Below are positions 34,210 through 45,091 of a stretch of DNA of 64,000 nucleotides, piece by piece. The DNA comes from Ahaetulla prasina (taxonomy: Eukaryota; Chordata; Lepidosauria; Squamata; Colubridae): NCBI RefSeq assembly GCF_028640845.1, contig NC_080540.1, positions 133,080,420 to 133,144,419 on the forward strand, read 5' to 3'. How positions within the stretch are numbered: the first letter of the stretch is position 1; every line of letters starts with the position of its first letter. The notes beneath the pieces are model-generated. The model ran no database searches. It was not told the origin of the DNA and was given only the letters and a program-made list of their open reading frames with translations. The position numbers were made by a program, and so were the translations under genes.

Positions 34210-34720
34210 TAGAATTAATGTGATACTTCTCCATCAAGAGCATCGTGTTCTTCATTTGTACCTGAACCACATCTTTGCCATATAACCTTGAAAATCTTCC
34301 TTACATAACTCCTCCACCCACAATAGCAATTAAACCAAGAAAAAATCTTTTTAAAAAAAAGATTTTGAAAAAACTAGATTCAGTTGAATAAAATGTTTAG
34401 AGAAATGTATGGTAGTTTGAGTAAAACATTTAAAGGAATGGAAGTCAACATTATCTTTTTATCCTTTCTATTGTCCTGCAGATTAATTCATTTATGCCTT
34501 CTCCGTTCCAGGTAGCGGTGTATTCAGACTTTACTAAATTTGTATCCTAATAATACATCTTTTGTTTAATTTGTTTCCTCTCACAAACTGCTGAAGGTGG
34601 AGTGTCAGCTCATGAATGCATAAATGCCTGAAATGATTGGAATTCTTTGTCACATAACCCCCTCCTTTGCTAACAAATAATTTAGCATTTTTTCCCATTT
34701 GATTTTTCTCTCACCTTCAG

Positions 34721-34854
34721 ATGGAATCAATTAGACCTAGCAATTGTTCTCTTGTCCATCATGGGGATCACGTTGGAAGAGATTGAGGTGAATGCATCAC
34801 TGCCCATCAACCCTACCATTATCCGCATTATGAGGGTCCTCAGGATTGCTCGAG
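34721..34854 (+). CDS. CACNA1G: CACNA1G exon 29: IVS3 and first half of the IVS4 voltage sensor
   Basis: 134 bp, phase 2 in and 1 out. Acceptor CACCTTCAG, donor CGAG|GTCAGT. After the completing base it reads [20 protein letters not shown] then [20 protein letters not shown] and RIAR. The [15 protein letters not shown] part is IVS3; [13 protein letters not shown] supplies the first arginines of IVS4, spaced every third residue. An NAS sequon lies in the S3-S4 loop. Confidence 0.96.
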
Positions 34855-36388
34855 GTCAGTCCCCCCCCCATTGTTTCTGGGGCTCTGCAACCCATAAATC
34901 TTTTGGCAAAATAGGAACTGATCATTTCTGGCATACTAGAGTCTTCTACATAGCACGTATACAGCATAAACATCCACTACAAAGCTAATAGTCTATTATT
35001 TTGCCTTATTAGTCAGGCTAATAGCTAAGAGCCATGATGGTGAGGTGGTTAGAATGCAGTACTACAGGCTAATTCTGCTGACTGATGACTGCCGGCAGTT
35101 CGGCAGTTCAAGTCTCACCAGCTCAAGGTTGACTCAATCTTCCATCCTTCCAAGGTTGGTAAAATGAGGACCCAGATTGTTGGGGGCAATATGCTGACTG
35201 CTTAGAGAGGGCTGTGAAGCACTATATATAAGTCTAAGTCGTACTGCTATTGCTAATAACTTCATTATAGCCAACCGATTTTCTAGTAATAAATACTTTG
35301 TGTGGAAAAGGTGTCAGTTTGGTATCTTGCATCCCTGGAACTAATTTCTCAGGGCTAGCAGAATCAGTGATTTCTCTCAACAGAGGGAGCTTCCTCCATT
35401 TCTGTGTTCTCAAGGTGTCACCCAAAGTTCTCCCTTTCCCCCATTTTATGCACATAGTTAAATTGAGACAACCTGATCAATCCAAGATCACTGACCTTCA
35501 TGGCTGAGCAAAGATTTGTATCTAGGTCTTTCCAATCCTAGACTAGCATATCTCCTCAAAAAAAGGTTTACTTTTATAGCTGTGAACTCCTGACTGGGTG
35601 TCAGACATTACAAATAGCAATGGGTTAAAAAAAATAGTCCCAACTACTCTGATTAATTTCTGCCACTGTATTTCAATGGTGTTATTTATTAATTATACAT
35701 GGTGTTGTTTGCTCTAGGCAACAAAATATTAAAGGAGTTTATTATGGAACAAGTGGAGCTTGGTGACATTAGGCTATAAAGTCCTTAGCTTGGAAGATCA
35801 CAAGCTCACTATTGCTGTGTCCTAGATTTGGAATCAAAGAGTACAAACAACTTTGATTTCTTCCTCAGTCTTGGTGCCATTTAAATCAGTGAGCATTTCC
35901 TTGGCCTCTTAGCTCTTCAGATCAGAGATGAATTTTCAGAAACTGTAGATTAGATAAATTTCTGACCTTTGAAAACTGGTTTGCTTTGCTCAGCAGTTGC
36001 CGGGGGGAGGGGGAGGGGAAAGGCCCCCTTTGTATTCCTGTTATAATGTTGACATCGCCTCAATTAGTGAGTGAAAGAATTGGGACTTCATTCTTGGGAC
36101 CTCTGTGTAGGACATAGTTTTTATACATTTTAGGCACCATGTTCTGATAATAGGATATCTCACTGAACAGCTTTGCCCAGTGTAAAGTTTGGGAATTGAA
36201 GTCCAACACATTCAAAGATTTCTAGGCTGGAGAAGACTCCATAAAATATTGTCTTGCACATTAACTTTTAGTGGAGGATGTTAGGACACGATTCTTTGGG
36301 TAATTATTGTGAATATTGAAATTTACATTTCCTTTCCATGCATCATTATTTTGGCAATGACATCACAAACCTTTCATTTTTTCTGTAG
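34855..36388. other. Intron 29
   Basis: 1.5 kb. One tRNA-derived SINE (35032-35258) near its start; the remainder looks unique. No other feature seen. Confidence 0.65.
35032..35258 (+). mobile_element. tRNA-derived SINE
   Basis: Contains GTGGTTAGAATGCAGTACTA, a B-box-like AGTTCAAGTCT (35105-35115), GTTGACTCAATCTTCCATCC, GGACCCAGATTGTTGGGGGC and the 3' end TATATAAGTCTAAGT with CTGCTATTGCTA. The body matches the SINE at 3785-4073, but the 3' tail is of the GCTATTGCTA type and not the L2-like one. Confidence 0.85.
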
Positions 36389-36459
36389 TGTTAAAATTGC
36401 TGAAGATGGCTGTAGGGATGAGAGCTCTTCTGGATACAGTCATGCAAGCACTGCCTCAG
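36389..36459 (+). CDS. CACNA1G: CACNA1G exon 30: second half of IVS4 and S4-S5 linker
   Basis: 71 bp, phase 1 in and 0 out. Acceptor TTTCTGTAG, donor CAG|GTAACC. With the carried base it reads [20 protein letters not shown] then ALPQ. The two Lys continue the S4 charge series and [14 protein letters not shown] is the S4-S5 linker that couples sensor to gate. The short exon and split sensor match the known T-type gene layout. Confidence 0.95.
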
Positions 36460-38144
36460 GTAACCTTTCGGTCTAATCATCCAGACTTCAGTTAAGTTTC
36501 CTTCACTGTCTAATTATCTTAGGAATTTAGATAATTCTGTACATGTTTCCTACATTTGTGTCTTTTTGAAGGCTAGAACTTTGTTGTGGATTGGCTGAAA
36601 TCAACTGCTTTTCCCCTGAATTCTTCAGCTAGTATTCTTTTTCTAGTATGTTTTTCAGTATAGTTTGCCTCCTGCTTGGTTTTGTTATCCATTTGCTAAT
36701 CATCACCGATTTGGCCTTTTCAAGAAAATTGTATCAGATATAAGTATTCATTTGTGAAGGAGAAGGAGTAGCGGAATCTGGGGGTAGAATTAAAAGAAGG
36801 ATCAGTTTAGAATCCCTGGGTAGTTAAATCTGCTTGTGGCTACATATTCTGGGGTGATCCCTCTTTTAACTCTGCCTCCCCTCTCAGGTTCTGCCGTTCC
36901 TTCTCCTATAATTTGTACCCGTACAAATACATACCCCAAAGTAAATCAGTAATTTAAAAGAGCAAGGGAGTTAGGATTGTGCTAATTCAGAAATCATCTA
37001 TCTGTTTAAATTAAGAAAAAGTAAGAAGCAACTTGCATTAATGAAATAGAGGGGATAGAATGGAGGAGGAAAATTGTATTGTGTTTGTCCATCCATGAGC
37101 AAGAGGCATTGTGTGCAAGTTAGTGCCAATTCAAAAGAGAATGTTGCTTTCCCATGAAAAGATTCCAATCTCTAAAGCAAATGAATTGAGGTCTCATGAC
37201 AACACTTGCTGTATGAGTACAAGTCACACACATTTAATGGTGTGGAATTAAACCTGTTTTGAAATTTAAAAACTTGAATAGAAATGAAAGTCTAAAAAGC
37301 ACTCTGCTAATTTTTCTTTTCCTTATTTTTTTTTCCTGATCTTCAGAGCAAAGATCAATTCCACAGCTCAGAAATGCTAATTTTCCAGACCATGAACAAG
37401 TTTCTTCATCATGGTCCCTTTCAGATGTATTAATTCTCATAATTTCCAGGCAGTGTGGCCATGTGGTGCCATAGTCCAATGCATCTGAAAAGCACCAAAT
37501 GTAGAAGACAAGATTTCTTGTTAGTGTTATATCATGGGCCAGGGTGTAATCTGATATTGTGCTTAGGCACCATGCACTGTGCACAACATCCCAAAGCTAC
37601 AACTCTTGATGTATACTCATATACTCAGCTTTTAAACTTTCAAACATTTTCTTTTTTTTTTTACTGGAGCAAGTTGTAGTCAGTGGACTAGTTGCTTGAC
37701 ATTTAAAACTGGTTTATTTATTCAACTGGGCATTTGGGGATCAGGAAAAGCTTTTCAGAATCATTTTTCTCAATGCAAGTTGTTCTGTCACGACCGACAC
37801 TATGGACATCTAAATTTAAAGTAGGTGTATTTGTTCACACACATAAGAAATCATAGCATTAGACTGGTGACCAGATGAGATTTAGTAAAGCTAAAGAAGG
37901 AAAGGAGATATATTCAGGTGCAGAAACTTAATAATGTCCAAATATTGATGAATTACAGTTCCCGGCATCCCTCACTGTGGGCCATGTTTACTGTTTACAA
38001 AACTAATTCAGCAGTATCTGTAAAGTGGCATGTCCCCACCTTTGGGAGACTAATATAGCATGTACATTCCTCATTGTGAGAGTTACTTGGGTGATGTATA
38101 ACTTCAATGAGTATTTTTCCCCTTTGTTTCTTATCTCTTTGCAG
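36460..38144. other. Intron 30
   Basis: 1.7 kb of unique-looking sequence with no repeat, RNA gene or extra exon that I can support. Confidence 0.6.
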
Positions 38145-38223
38145 GTGGGGAATCTAGGTCTCCTCTTCATGTTGTTGTTTTTCATATTTGCAGCTCTTGG
38201 AGTGGAGCTGTTTGGGGACCTTG
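38145..38223 (+). CDS. CACNA1G: CACNA1G exon 31: IVS5
   Basis: 79 bp, phase 0 in and 1 out. Acceptor CTTTGCAG, donor CTTG|GTAAGT. The peptide is [20 protein letters not shown] then ELFGDL. It is one hydrophobic helix, IVS5, ending at the start of the extracellular turret. It joins exon 32 across a 106-bp intron (38224-38329). Confidence 0.96.
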
Positions 38224-38329
38224 GTAAGTTCTCTGCACCGCCTGAACTATAGAATTGTTTGTGGCAACAACAACAACAAAAACCCTTTATGACTAAATTG
38301 TCTTTATATTTTTTTTATTGCACACATAG

Positions 38330-38451
38330 AATGTGATGACACCCATCCCTGCGAGGGTTTAGGGAGGCATGCAACATTTCGCAACTTTGGAATGGCTTTC
38401 CTCACACTCTTCCGGGTATCCACAGGAGACAATTGGAATGGGATAATGAAG
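38330..38451 (+). CDS. CACNA1G: CACNA1G exon 32: domain IV turret and pore loop
   Basis: 122 bp, phase 1 in and 0 out. Acceptor ACACATAG, donor AAG|GTAAAA. It reads [20 protein letters not shown] then [20 protein letters not shown] and K. STGDNW provides the domain IV Asp of the Cav3 EEDD filter, pairing with KDGW in exon 24. Two turret cysteines (EC, PCEG) are present, as in other T-type channels. Confidence 0.96.
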
Positions 38452-39559
38452 GTAAAATTGCCATCAGAAAAAAAAAAATAAGTAGAAAAACACAACATAC
38501 ATTTTCTTGAAAGACAGACACAGTTACTGTTTTGAATATTTTCATTCTCTGAATTTTAAGTATAAGTTAGATACTGCAGCAGTATTCAGGGTATACAAGT
38601 AGATAACAAATTATATATACTTATCCAAATTGTTTCTTCTAATTTTTGCAGCAATAAGTATCGTTCTTTCCCCACCCCACCCCCAATTCTTAATTAAGCT
38701 TTCTCTTTTTCTGCATTATTCATGGAATAGATCTTAGGCAATCAGGGATCACATTGTGATTGTGACATCATCAAGATCATGGAGAGGCAACCCACAGAAC
38801 CATGTAGCCCTCATTGACATTTGCAGCTTTCAGAATCCTTTTGTAATTTGCAACTGAAGTTTGGCATCATGGCTTGTTTGTATTGAAACTTTTTAAAGTA
38901 TCTAATTTTAAAAGACTCCTGGCTATATACACAATGTCATTTTGTACTAACCTACTATTTTATTTCAGTTAAAATAAGGCCACCAAAAAGTTGTCCAGAA
39001 CTAATCGAAAGGGACAGGCTTAATATGAGTAAAATCAGAGTAATTAGTTTCTGAGTTAGGTAAATGTTTTCAAACAATGCCAATGTCCAAACTCAGCACA
39101 TTATTGATGTTATTGACATTTCCCAGGCTCTAATCACCCCTACCAATGCTCTGGTGGATTGTGCCTATTCTGTTGGGATCATGAAATCTCTCTGTCTTGG
39201 CCAAAGCAAGAAAGCAGCCATTTCAAATACACTGAATTATCTATGGATGTCAGAATGTTATGCAGTTCTGAATGTATTTTGCCTGTGTGCGGGAGGGTAG
39301 CCTTTTCAAAGATTTCATCCAGCGTATGAAAAATAAGACGATTTAGAAGAGTAGAAAGATCTTTCAGTGGGCAAGTCCTTAAAATTCTATAGAAACTGGT
39401 TGACATGGAGGACACTCATTCACCATCTTCCACATGGGGTCTGGCCATATAGGCTTGAAGCTAGAATCTGAGTGGCATAAACTGCCAATCCCAACAAGTA
39501 GTTGCCTGAAGTTCTCAGCCACAACCATTTCCACTTCACTTCCCTCTGTTCCCTCCCAG
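38452..39559. other. Intron 32
   Basis: 1.1 kb, no recognisable repeat. The + frame at 39434-39925 that enters exon 33 from this intron is open by chance for about 125 bp before the acceptor; the true exon begins at 39560 after CCCTCCCAG. Confidence 0.7.
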
Positions 39560-39901
39560 GACACATTGCGGGACTGCGATGAGGAATCCACCTGTTACAA
39601 CACCGTCATCTCGCCTATCTACTTCGTCTCTTTTGTGCTGACAGCCCAGTTTGTCCTGGTGAATGTGGTGATTGCTGTCCTGATGAAGCACCTGGAGGAG
39701 AGCAACAAGGAAGCTAAAGAAGAAGCAGAACTGGAACTGGAGTTGGAAATGGAAATGAAGACAATCACACCGGGCGTGCAGCCACCTGACTCTTTCATGT
39801 GGACAAGCAGTAACACAGGAGAACGGCCTGAGAGTCCTGGAGGATACACCAACCCCATGCAAATCAAAGTGAATTCTCAGCTGTCTGTGGTTCATCCTAT
39901 G
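39560..39901 (+). CDS. CACNA1G: CACNA1G exon 33: IVS6 and proximal C-terminal tail
   Basis: 342 bp, 114 codons, phase 0 to 0. Acceptor CCCTCCCAG, donor [27 protein letters not shown] leads into the IVS6 helix ([20 protein letters not shown]), then [19 protein letters not shown] and a Glu/Leu-rich run before [15 protein letters not shown] and the end QLSVVHPM. The S6 and gating-brake-adjacent parts are almost invariant in vertebrates; the tail after KTIT differs strongly from the human one as I recall it. Phase 0 at both ends lets it splice to exon 34, 35 or 36. Confidence 0.95.
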
Positions 39902-41517
39902 GTGAGAACCTCAGGTGGTGGGTGAAGTGAGGAGTGGCCTTCACTTGTCTCCAGCTACATACTATATACACTCAAATCTAAGTTTGAGTGGTTCCAGTGA
40001 TTTATCAGAGAGTTGTATTCCTTTTTCTCTGCAAAATTCCCAAGTATCTGGAAAAAAAGCCTTACGCAACAAAATCAGGCCAAAACATATTAGATGTCCA
40101 TGCAAAATTATTAATCGGTTGCAAAGAGTATTCTGCAGCCCGTTAACCGGCTCATTTATAACAGAGGCTCTGAGATCTCAGACACAGCTTTCATTACTGG
40201 CAGTGCTGGGGAAGAGGCCACTAAGGTTTTTCTCAAAGATGCCTTTGCAATTCAAAGGCTTCTCAATGGAATCATGCATCTATGTAGTAGGTGAGAGATC
40301 AGGCACCCGTATAGAAGGGTGCCTGCTCACTGTTGCATCTGTATGACTGGTATGCAGTTTCATTATTCAAGTCGGTGTCTGATTTTTTTAGAGCAATTAC
40401 AGAGCAATATTCAGTTTCATTGTTTAAAACTTCCAGCCATTCTTCACATGAGTATAGCACCAACAATCACCAACAAGTACATATGAGTAGAGTGGGGGAA
40501 TCGCCTCTTTCATATATGGAAATTGCCTTTCCTCCTCCTTAATCGATCATAAATTCATTACCTGCAGAAATATTGCTCATTGCAAACTGCTGTAATATGT
40601 TTGTTCATTATTCAAATAGTTTTTTAAGTGTGTCTGATCAAAACTAGAAGGTTAGAATTTCTCAAAACTCTCTAAAACTGCCAATTCTTTTTTCCTGATA
40701 AAAGCCTGTCGCAGAAAGAAAGGTGTCTCTTGATTTAGAAAAAAAAATGCTTACTTTTGCAAATAATATTTGCCCATATTATTATGCCAATTATATCTTT
40801 AAACTCTTGAGTGTCATTTCAATAGCTAATGAAAGTACTCTTTCTCCTTGCCAGTGTCCCTTTAATTGAAATCTCTTCATTCCAAGAAATGGTTGATGAA
40901 AGAGGAATACAGTTCCTATATTATAGCCCTGCAGAGTCATGTGATCAGCATGCTTCCTTGCTTGCATGTTCCATAAACTATATGCGTTGTTGTATTAGGT
41001 TATAGCTGTGGGAACTCATGGCATCATACACATTGGCTGTTTCCTGCATAGAAAGTAATACTGCTGCTAAGTTATTGCTCCCCTTGTTACTTCAGAAACT
41101 TTACACTGTATATTAATCTCAGCATCTCAGACATTTCTGAAATTAGGAGCCTGGCAAATGGAAATTAAGAATCATATTTGCTTTCAGAATCCTATGCACA
41201 ATACAAGCACAATATTTTAAGGTTTCAGTTATTAGAAAATAAATCTCTGGATTTAGAGCAAGCATGCATAGGATGACAACTCTTAATTATAAACTCTTAA
41301 TTATTTCCGTAACCTCAAATTAAATCCTTATCATGGAAAGTCAAAGGGAACTCAGAGATGCTGTGTATATAATTTAAACCGGAGCATTTGGATTTCAGAT
41401 GGATTAGACTTTTTGACTTTGCCAGCTCACTAGATGGTGACATAAAGCCATTTGCCATTTGAGAGACTTTGAATTCTGATTGTAGCATGTGCTTTGTGGA
41501 AGGAACTACTTCAAAAC

Positions 41518-41929
41518 CAGTGGTGAAATCTGAACCGGTTTACTACCAGTTCACTGGCTGTGCATGCACGCTGTGTGCCAAGAGCGCACTGTGCGTGCGC
41601 ATGCAAAATACACACCAAACGCATGCTGTGCATGCGCAGTATGCACCAAAAGGAGGCTTCAGAAGGTAAGTAGAACAGCTAGGGGGAAAATCATCTGTGG
41701 CATGCAAGCTTGGGAACCTTTTTTTAACTTTTTGAAAGCATTTTTAACTACCCGTCTCTGGAACTGGTAGTTAAAAATGCTTTAAAAAGTAAAAGTAAAA
41801 AGCTGAGCATCGCTCAGCTGATCTTCGGAACCTTTTTTTAACTTTTTTTACTACCAGTTCAGCGAACCAATAGCATTTTTTACTATCGGTTCAGGCGAAC
41901 CGGCCAACACCGGTAGCATTTCATCCCTG
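41518..41929. mobile_element. Non-autonomous hAT-like element, 412 bp
   Basis: Ends CAGTGGTGAAATCTG and GCATTTCATCCCTG are inverted repeats. The flanks TTCAAAAC (41510-41517) and CTCAAAAC (41930-41937) differ at one of eight bases. Subterminal CCGGTTTACTACCAGTTC and TTCAGGCGAACCGG are typical of the family here. The interior has repeated GTGCATGCGC-type CG-rich units and a hairpin (AGCATTTTTAACTACC against GGTAGTTAAAAATGCT, 41738-41783). No coding frame. Confidence 0.86.
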
Positions 41930-41980
41930 CTCAAAACCATTCAAAAGGCAGCCATTGTTCTTACGCCATCTTAATTATGA

Positions 41981-42964
41981 GATTATTATTATTATTATTA
42001 TTTATTGGATTTCTAGACCGCCCTTCTCCCGAAGGACTCAGGGCGGTGTACAGCCAGGATAAAACATAAACAATGTACAATTAAAAACTAAATTAAGAAA
42101 CTTATTATAAAAATTGGCCGAAAAATTAAAATTTAAAATCTAAAAACCCCAATTTAAAACATAAATAGAATTTAGAATTTAAAAAATTTAAGCAGTTTAA
42201 GAAAAACTTAAGCCAGCCCCGCGTGAGTAAACAAATGTGTTTTCAATTCGCGGCGAAAGGTCCGAAGGTCAGGTATTTGGCGTAAACCAGGGGGAAGTTC
42301 ATTCCAGAGAGTAGGAGCCCCCACAGAGAAGGATCTTCCCCTAGGGGCCGCCAGCCGACATTGTTTGGCGGACGGCACCCTGAGAAGTCCCTCTCTGTGT
42401 GAGCATACGGGTCGGTGGGAGGCATGAGGTAACAGCAGGCGGTCCCGTAAGTACCCAGGCCCCAAGCCATGGAGCGCTTTGAAGGTGGTAACCAAAACCT
42501 TGAAGCGCACCCGAAAGACCACAGGTAGCCAGTGCAGTCTGCGCAGGAGAGGTGTTACATGGGAGCTACGTGGAACTCCCTCTATCACCTGCGCAGCTGC
42601 ATTCTGGACCAACTGAAGTCTCCGAGTGCACTTCAAGGGGAGCCCCATGTAGAGAGCATTGCAATAATCCAGGCGAGAGGTAACGAGAGCATGAGTGACT
42701 GTGCATAAGGCATCCTGATCGAGGAAGGGGCGCAACTGGCGAACCAGGCGAACCTGGTGAAAGGCTCTCCTGGAGACGGCCGTCAAATGATCTTCAAACG
42801 ACAGCTGTGCATCCAGGAGAACACCCAAGTTGCGCACCCTTTCCCTTGGGGCCAATGACTCGCCCCCGACAGTCAGCTGCGGCTGCAGCTGACTATATCG
42901 GGGTGCCGGCAACCACAGCCACTCCATCTTGGAGGGATTGAGCTTGAGCCTGTTCCTCCCCATG
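41981..42964 (-). mobile_element. L2-like LINE 3' part with an intact 251-codon frame
   Basis: The minus-strand frame 42963-42208 is open from MGRNRLKLNPSKMEWLWLPA to RRELKTHLFTHAGLA, covering the LINE C-terminal region after the catalytic core. 5' truncation removes the YADD motif, so the frame has no enzyme function; its openness suggests youth. The 3' end has CACCGCCCTGAGTCCTTCGG and a TAA/AAT repeat tail. Confidence 0.9.
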
Positions 42965-43113
42965 CATGAAGATAATCTTAAATTCAGATGATACTTCTGA
43001 GTTCAGATGATACTTCTACAAAACAATTGTAAAACATTACTGTATGTAGCAGTCCATATTCGGAGCTTCCACAGGTAGCTAAACTGATGTTTCCATGAGC
43101 CCTCTCTGTAGTA

Positions 43114-43515
43114 CAGGTAGTCCTTGACTTTACAACAGTTCATGTAATGACTGTTCAAAGTTAGAACAGCACTGAAAAAAGTGACTTGTGACCATTTTTT
43201 ACACTTACAACCGTTGCAGCATCCCCATGGTCATATGATTTACATTTGGATGCTTGACAACTGATTCACATTTATGACAGTTGCAGTCTCCCGGAGTCAT
43301 ATACCTTCTGACCTTTTGAGACCTTCTGACAAGCAAAGTCAATGGGGAAACCAGATTCACTTAACAATTGTGTCACTAATTTAAGAACTGCAGTGATTCG
43401 CTTAACAAATGTGGCAAGAAAAGTTGTAAAATGGGGCGGAACTCACTTAATAAATTTTTCACTTAACAAAATAAAATTTGGATTCAATTGTGGCCGTAAA
43501 TTGAGGACTACCCGT
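43114..43515. mobile_element. TA-flanked non-autonomous DNA element, about 400 bp
   Basis: Left end CAGGTAGTCCTTGACTTTAC and right end GTAAATTGAGGACTACCCG with TA outside both ends (43112-43113 and 43516-43517). The internal segments (AGCACTGAAAAAAGTGACTT, GCAAAGTCAATGGGGAAACC) are shared with 62592-62989. Confidence 0.72.
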
Positions 43516-44950
43516 ATTATGTGACTGTAGTAAGTAGGACTCTTCCCACTGGGATATGTCACAATACTTCCAGGTAGTTTTTTTCTCTTTTAAAAAAAAA
43601 TGAACCAATGAAATGTAGTTCTGATAACTAATACTAATATTCCCCATTTGTATTTCCTCTTTCTAAAATTCCCTCCCACCTCTTCTGGACTAGAGCCATA
43701 TAAACTCCCCAATCCCTTGTTTTTCTCAGCATGCCCACACAATTGTTACACAAAGGTGAGTCATTTGGCTGCATTTTGAGCAGGAAGTCCTGTTACCAGT
43801 GACTTTTTTAGGACTTTTATTTGAAAATTCCCCCCATGGCCACAGTTCCTAGTATAATGTTGAACTCCAAATGCTTTGGAATTATTGTACCAGATGAGGT
43901 GAAAAGAAAAGCCTATACAGAGTTCTTGTAAACCACCCTTCACTTGTAACTAAAAGAACAGAGATTGCCACCAAACCAGAAAACATCTGTAATGTAGATT
44001 TTGAAACCAACTTGGTGTCTCTTTTTGCATTCTGCATTACTCAAATGTCAGCCAGATTCAGGTAAGTTCTGCCCATTTCTACATCTGGGAATGGGATTAG
44101 GAGCAGGATTTCACCGGCCGTATAGGAGATTTATTTGCCAGTATTTCAAGATAATTATTCCTGGCTCAAGCAGGACATAGGCAAGAATAGCTCGCTGTTG
44201 CAACAACTGAGTATATAGTACTTATTTTCCAAGAGGAAGCATTTACATGCCTGCATCAGCAGATAGTGATTCTGGAAAACCAGTGTTTTTTCAGTCTCTT
44301 CCTGTTTTCAAAAGTTTGCCTTGCATTCATTCTTTGGAGGCTAAGTCAAAGGTCTGATTTTTAGAGATTGAGAGCACTTAGGTCACAGATACGGCAAGCC
44401 ACCAGCACCTCTGAAAACCATGTTACTCTCAAGTGGTTACGGTGATGCTATTGCGTGATGCCAACGCTTCGTGCTGGCTTCCATTCTCACCTCCATTTGA
44501 AACCGTGCACATTTGTTGTTTATTTCTGCTGCACTTGTCCCTTGTCATGTTGGTATGATAGCCCTGCAAAACAGCCGTACTTCTGCCAATCGGTAAATAG
44601 CTGCCAGTCACTGCTCTGGATGAATGTAATGTGTCCCACTGGCCTTATCATGTGTTTTAGTTTTAGTCTTGTGTGTAGCAATGTCTTAGAAAAGTTCTGA
44701 CTATGGTATTATTGCACTGTTGTTTTTCCCTTCTCTGTCCCTGTCTTTTCTTCCTGGCCATTTCAACAACTACTGTTCTGTCTGAAACCATTTTTTTCTG
44801 TCTCTCTTTTCTTCCTCCTTCTGTCTCCTTCATGGTATCTCTCTTTCTCGCTTTCTCTATCCTCCCCCAACCCTCCTTTTCTCTCCCCCCTCCATTCCTC
44901 TCTCTTTGGCCTGGCCTATTCTTCTGCATGCTATTTGGCACTCCTCCCAG

Positions 44951-45091
44951 GAAAGACACTTGTTTGATACCATATCACTGCTGATCCAGGAATCTCTGGA
45001 AGGAGAGTTGAAGCTGATGGACAACCTGTCAGGCTCTGTATGCCATCATTATGCCCTTCCAACTACTGATACTTACAACCCTGAGAAACAG
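44951..45091 (+). CDS. CACNA1G: CACNA1G exon 34: C-tail cassette exon
   Basis: 141 bp, 47 codons, phase 0 to 0. Acceptor CTCCTCCCAG after a long pyrimidine tract, donor CAG|GTTAAT. The peptide starts [20 protein letters not shown] and continues KLMDNLSG, which matches the start of the mammalian exon 34 product ([21 protein letters not shown] as I recall it, split here only by a few changes). The second half is divergent. Symmetry means it can be included or skipped in frame, as known for mammals. Confidence 0.93.

Larger units (their letters stand above)
29753..34720. other. Intron 28
   Basis: 5.0 kb. It holds a TA-flanked DNA element (30437-30811), an internally deleted L2-like LINE end (31146-31613) and a 2.26-kb L2-like LINE (31950-34209), both LINEs in the sense orientation. 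The last 500 bp before exon 29 look unique. Confidence 0.8.
39902..44950. other. Intron 33
   Basis: 5.0 kb. Contains a 412-bp hAT-like element (41518-41929), an L2-like LINE end (41981-42964) and a CAGG-type DNA element (43114-43515). The segment 39902-41500 and the pyrimidine-rich 44700-44950 before exon 34 look unique. Confidence 0.75.

Noticed and set aside
39434..39559. Upstream extension of exon 33 in the same open frame
   Set aside because: The splice acceptor CCCTCCCAG at 39551-39559 and conservation starting at DTLRDC place the exon start at 39560; exon 32 ends in phase 0, which fits.
44663..44959. 98-codon minus-strand frame rich in Arg, Lys and Glu upstream of exon 34
   Set aside because: It is the complement of the long pyrimidine tract in front of the exon 34 acceptor; low-complexity translation, not a gene.
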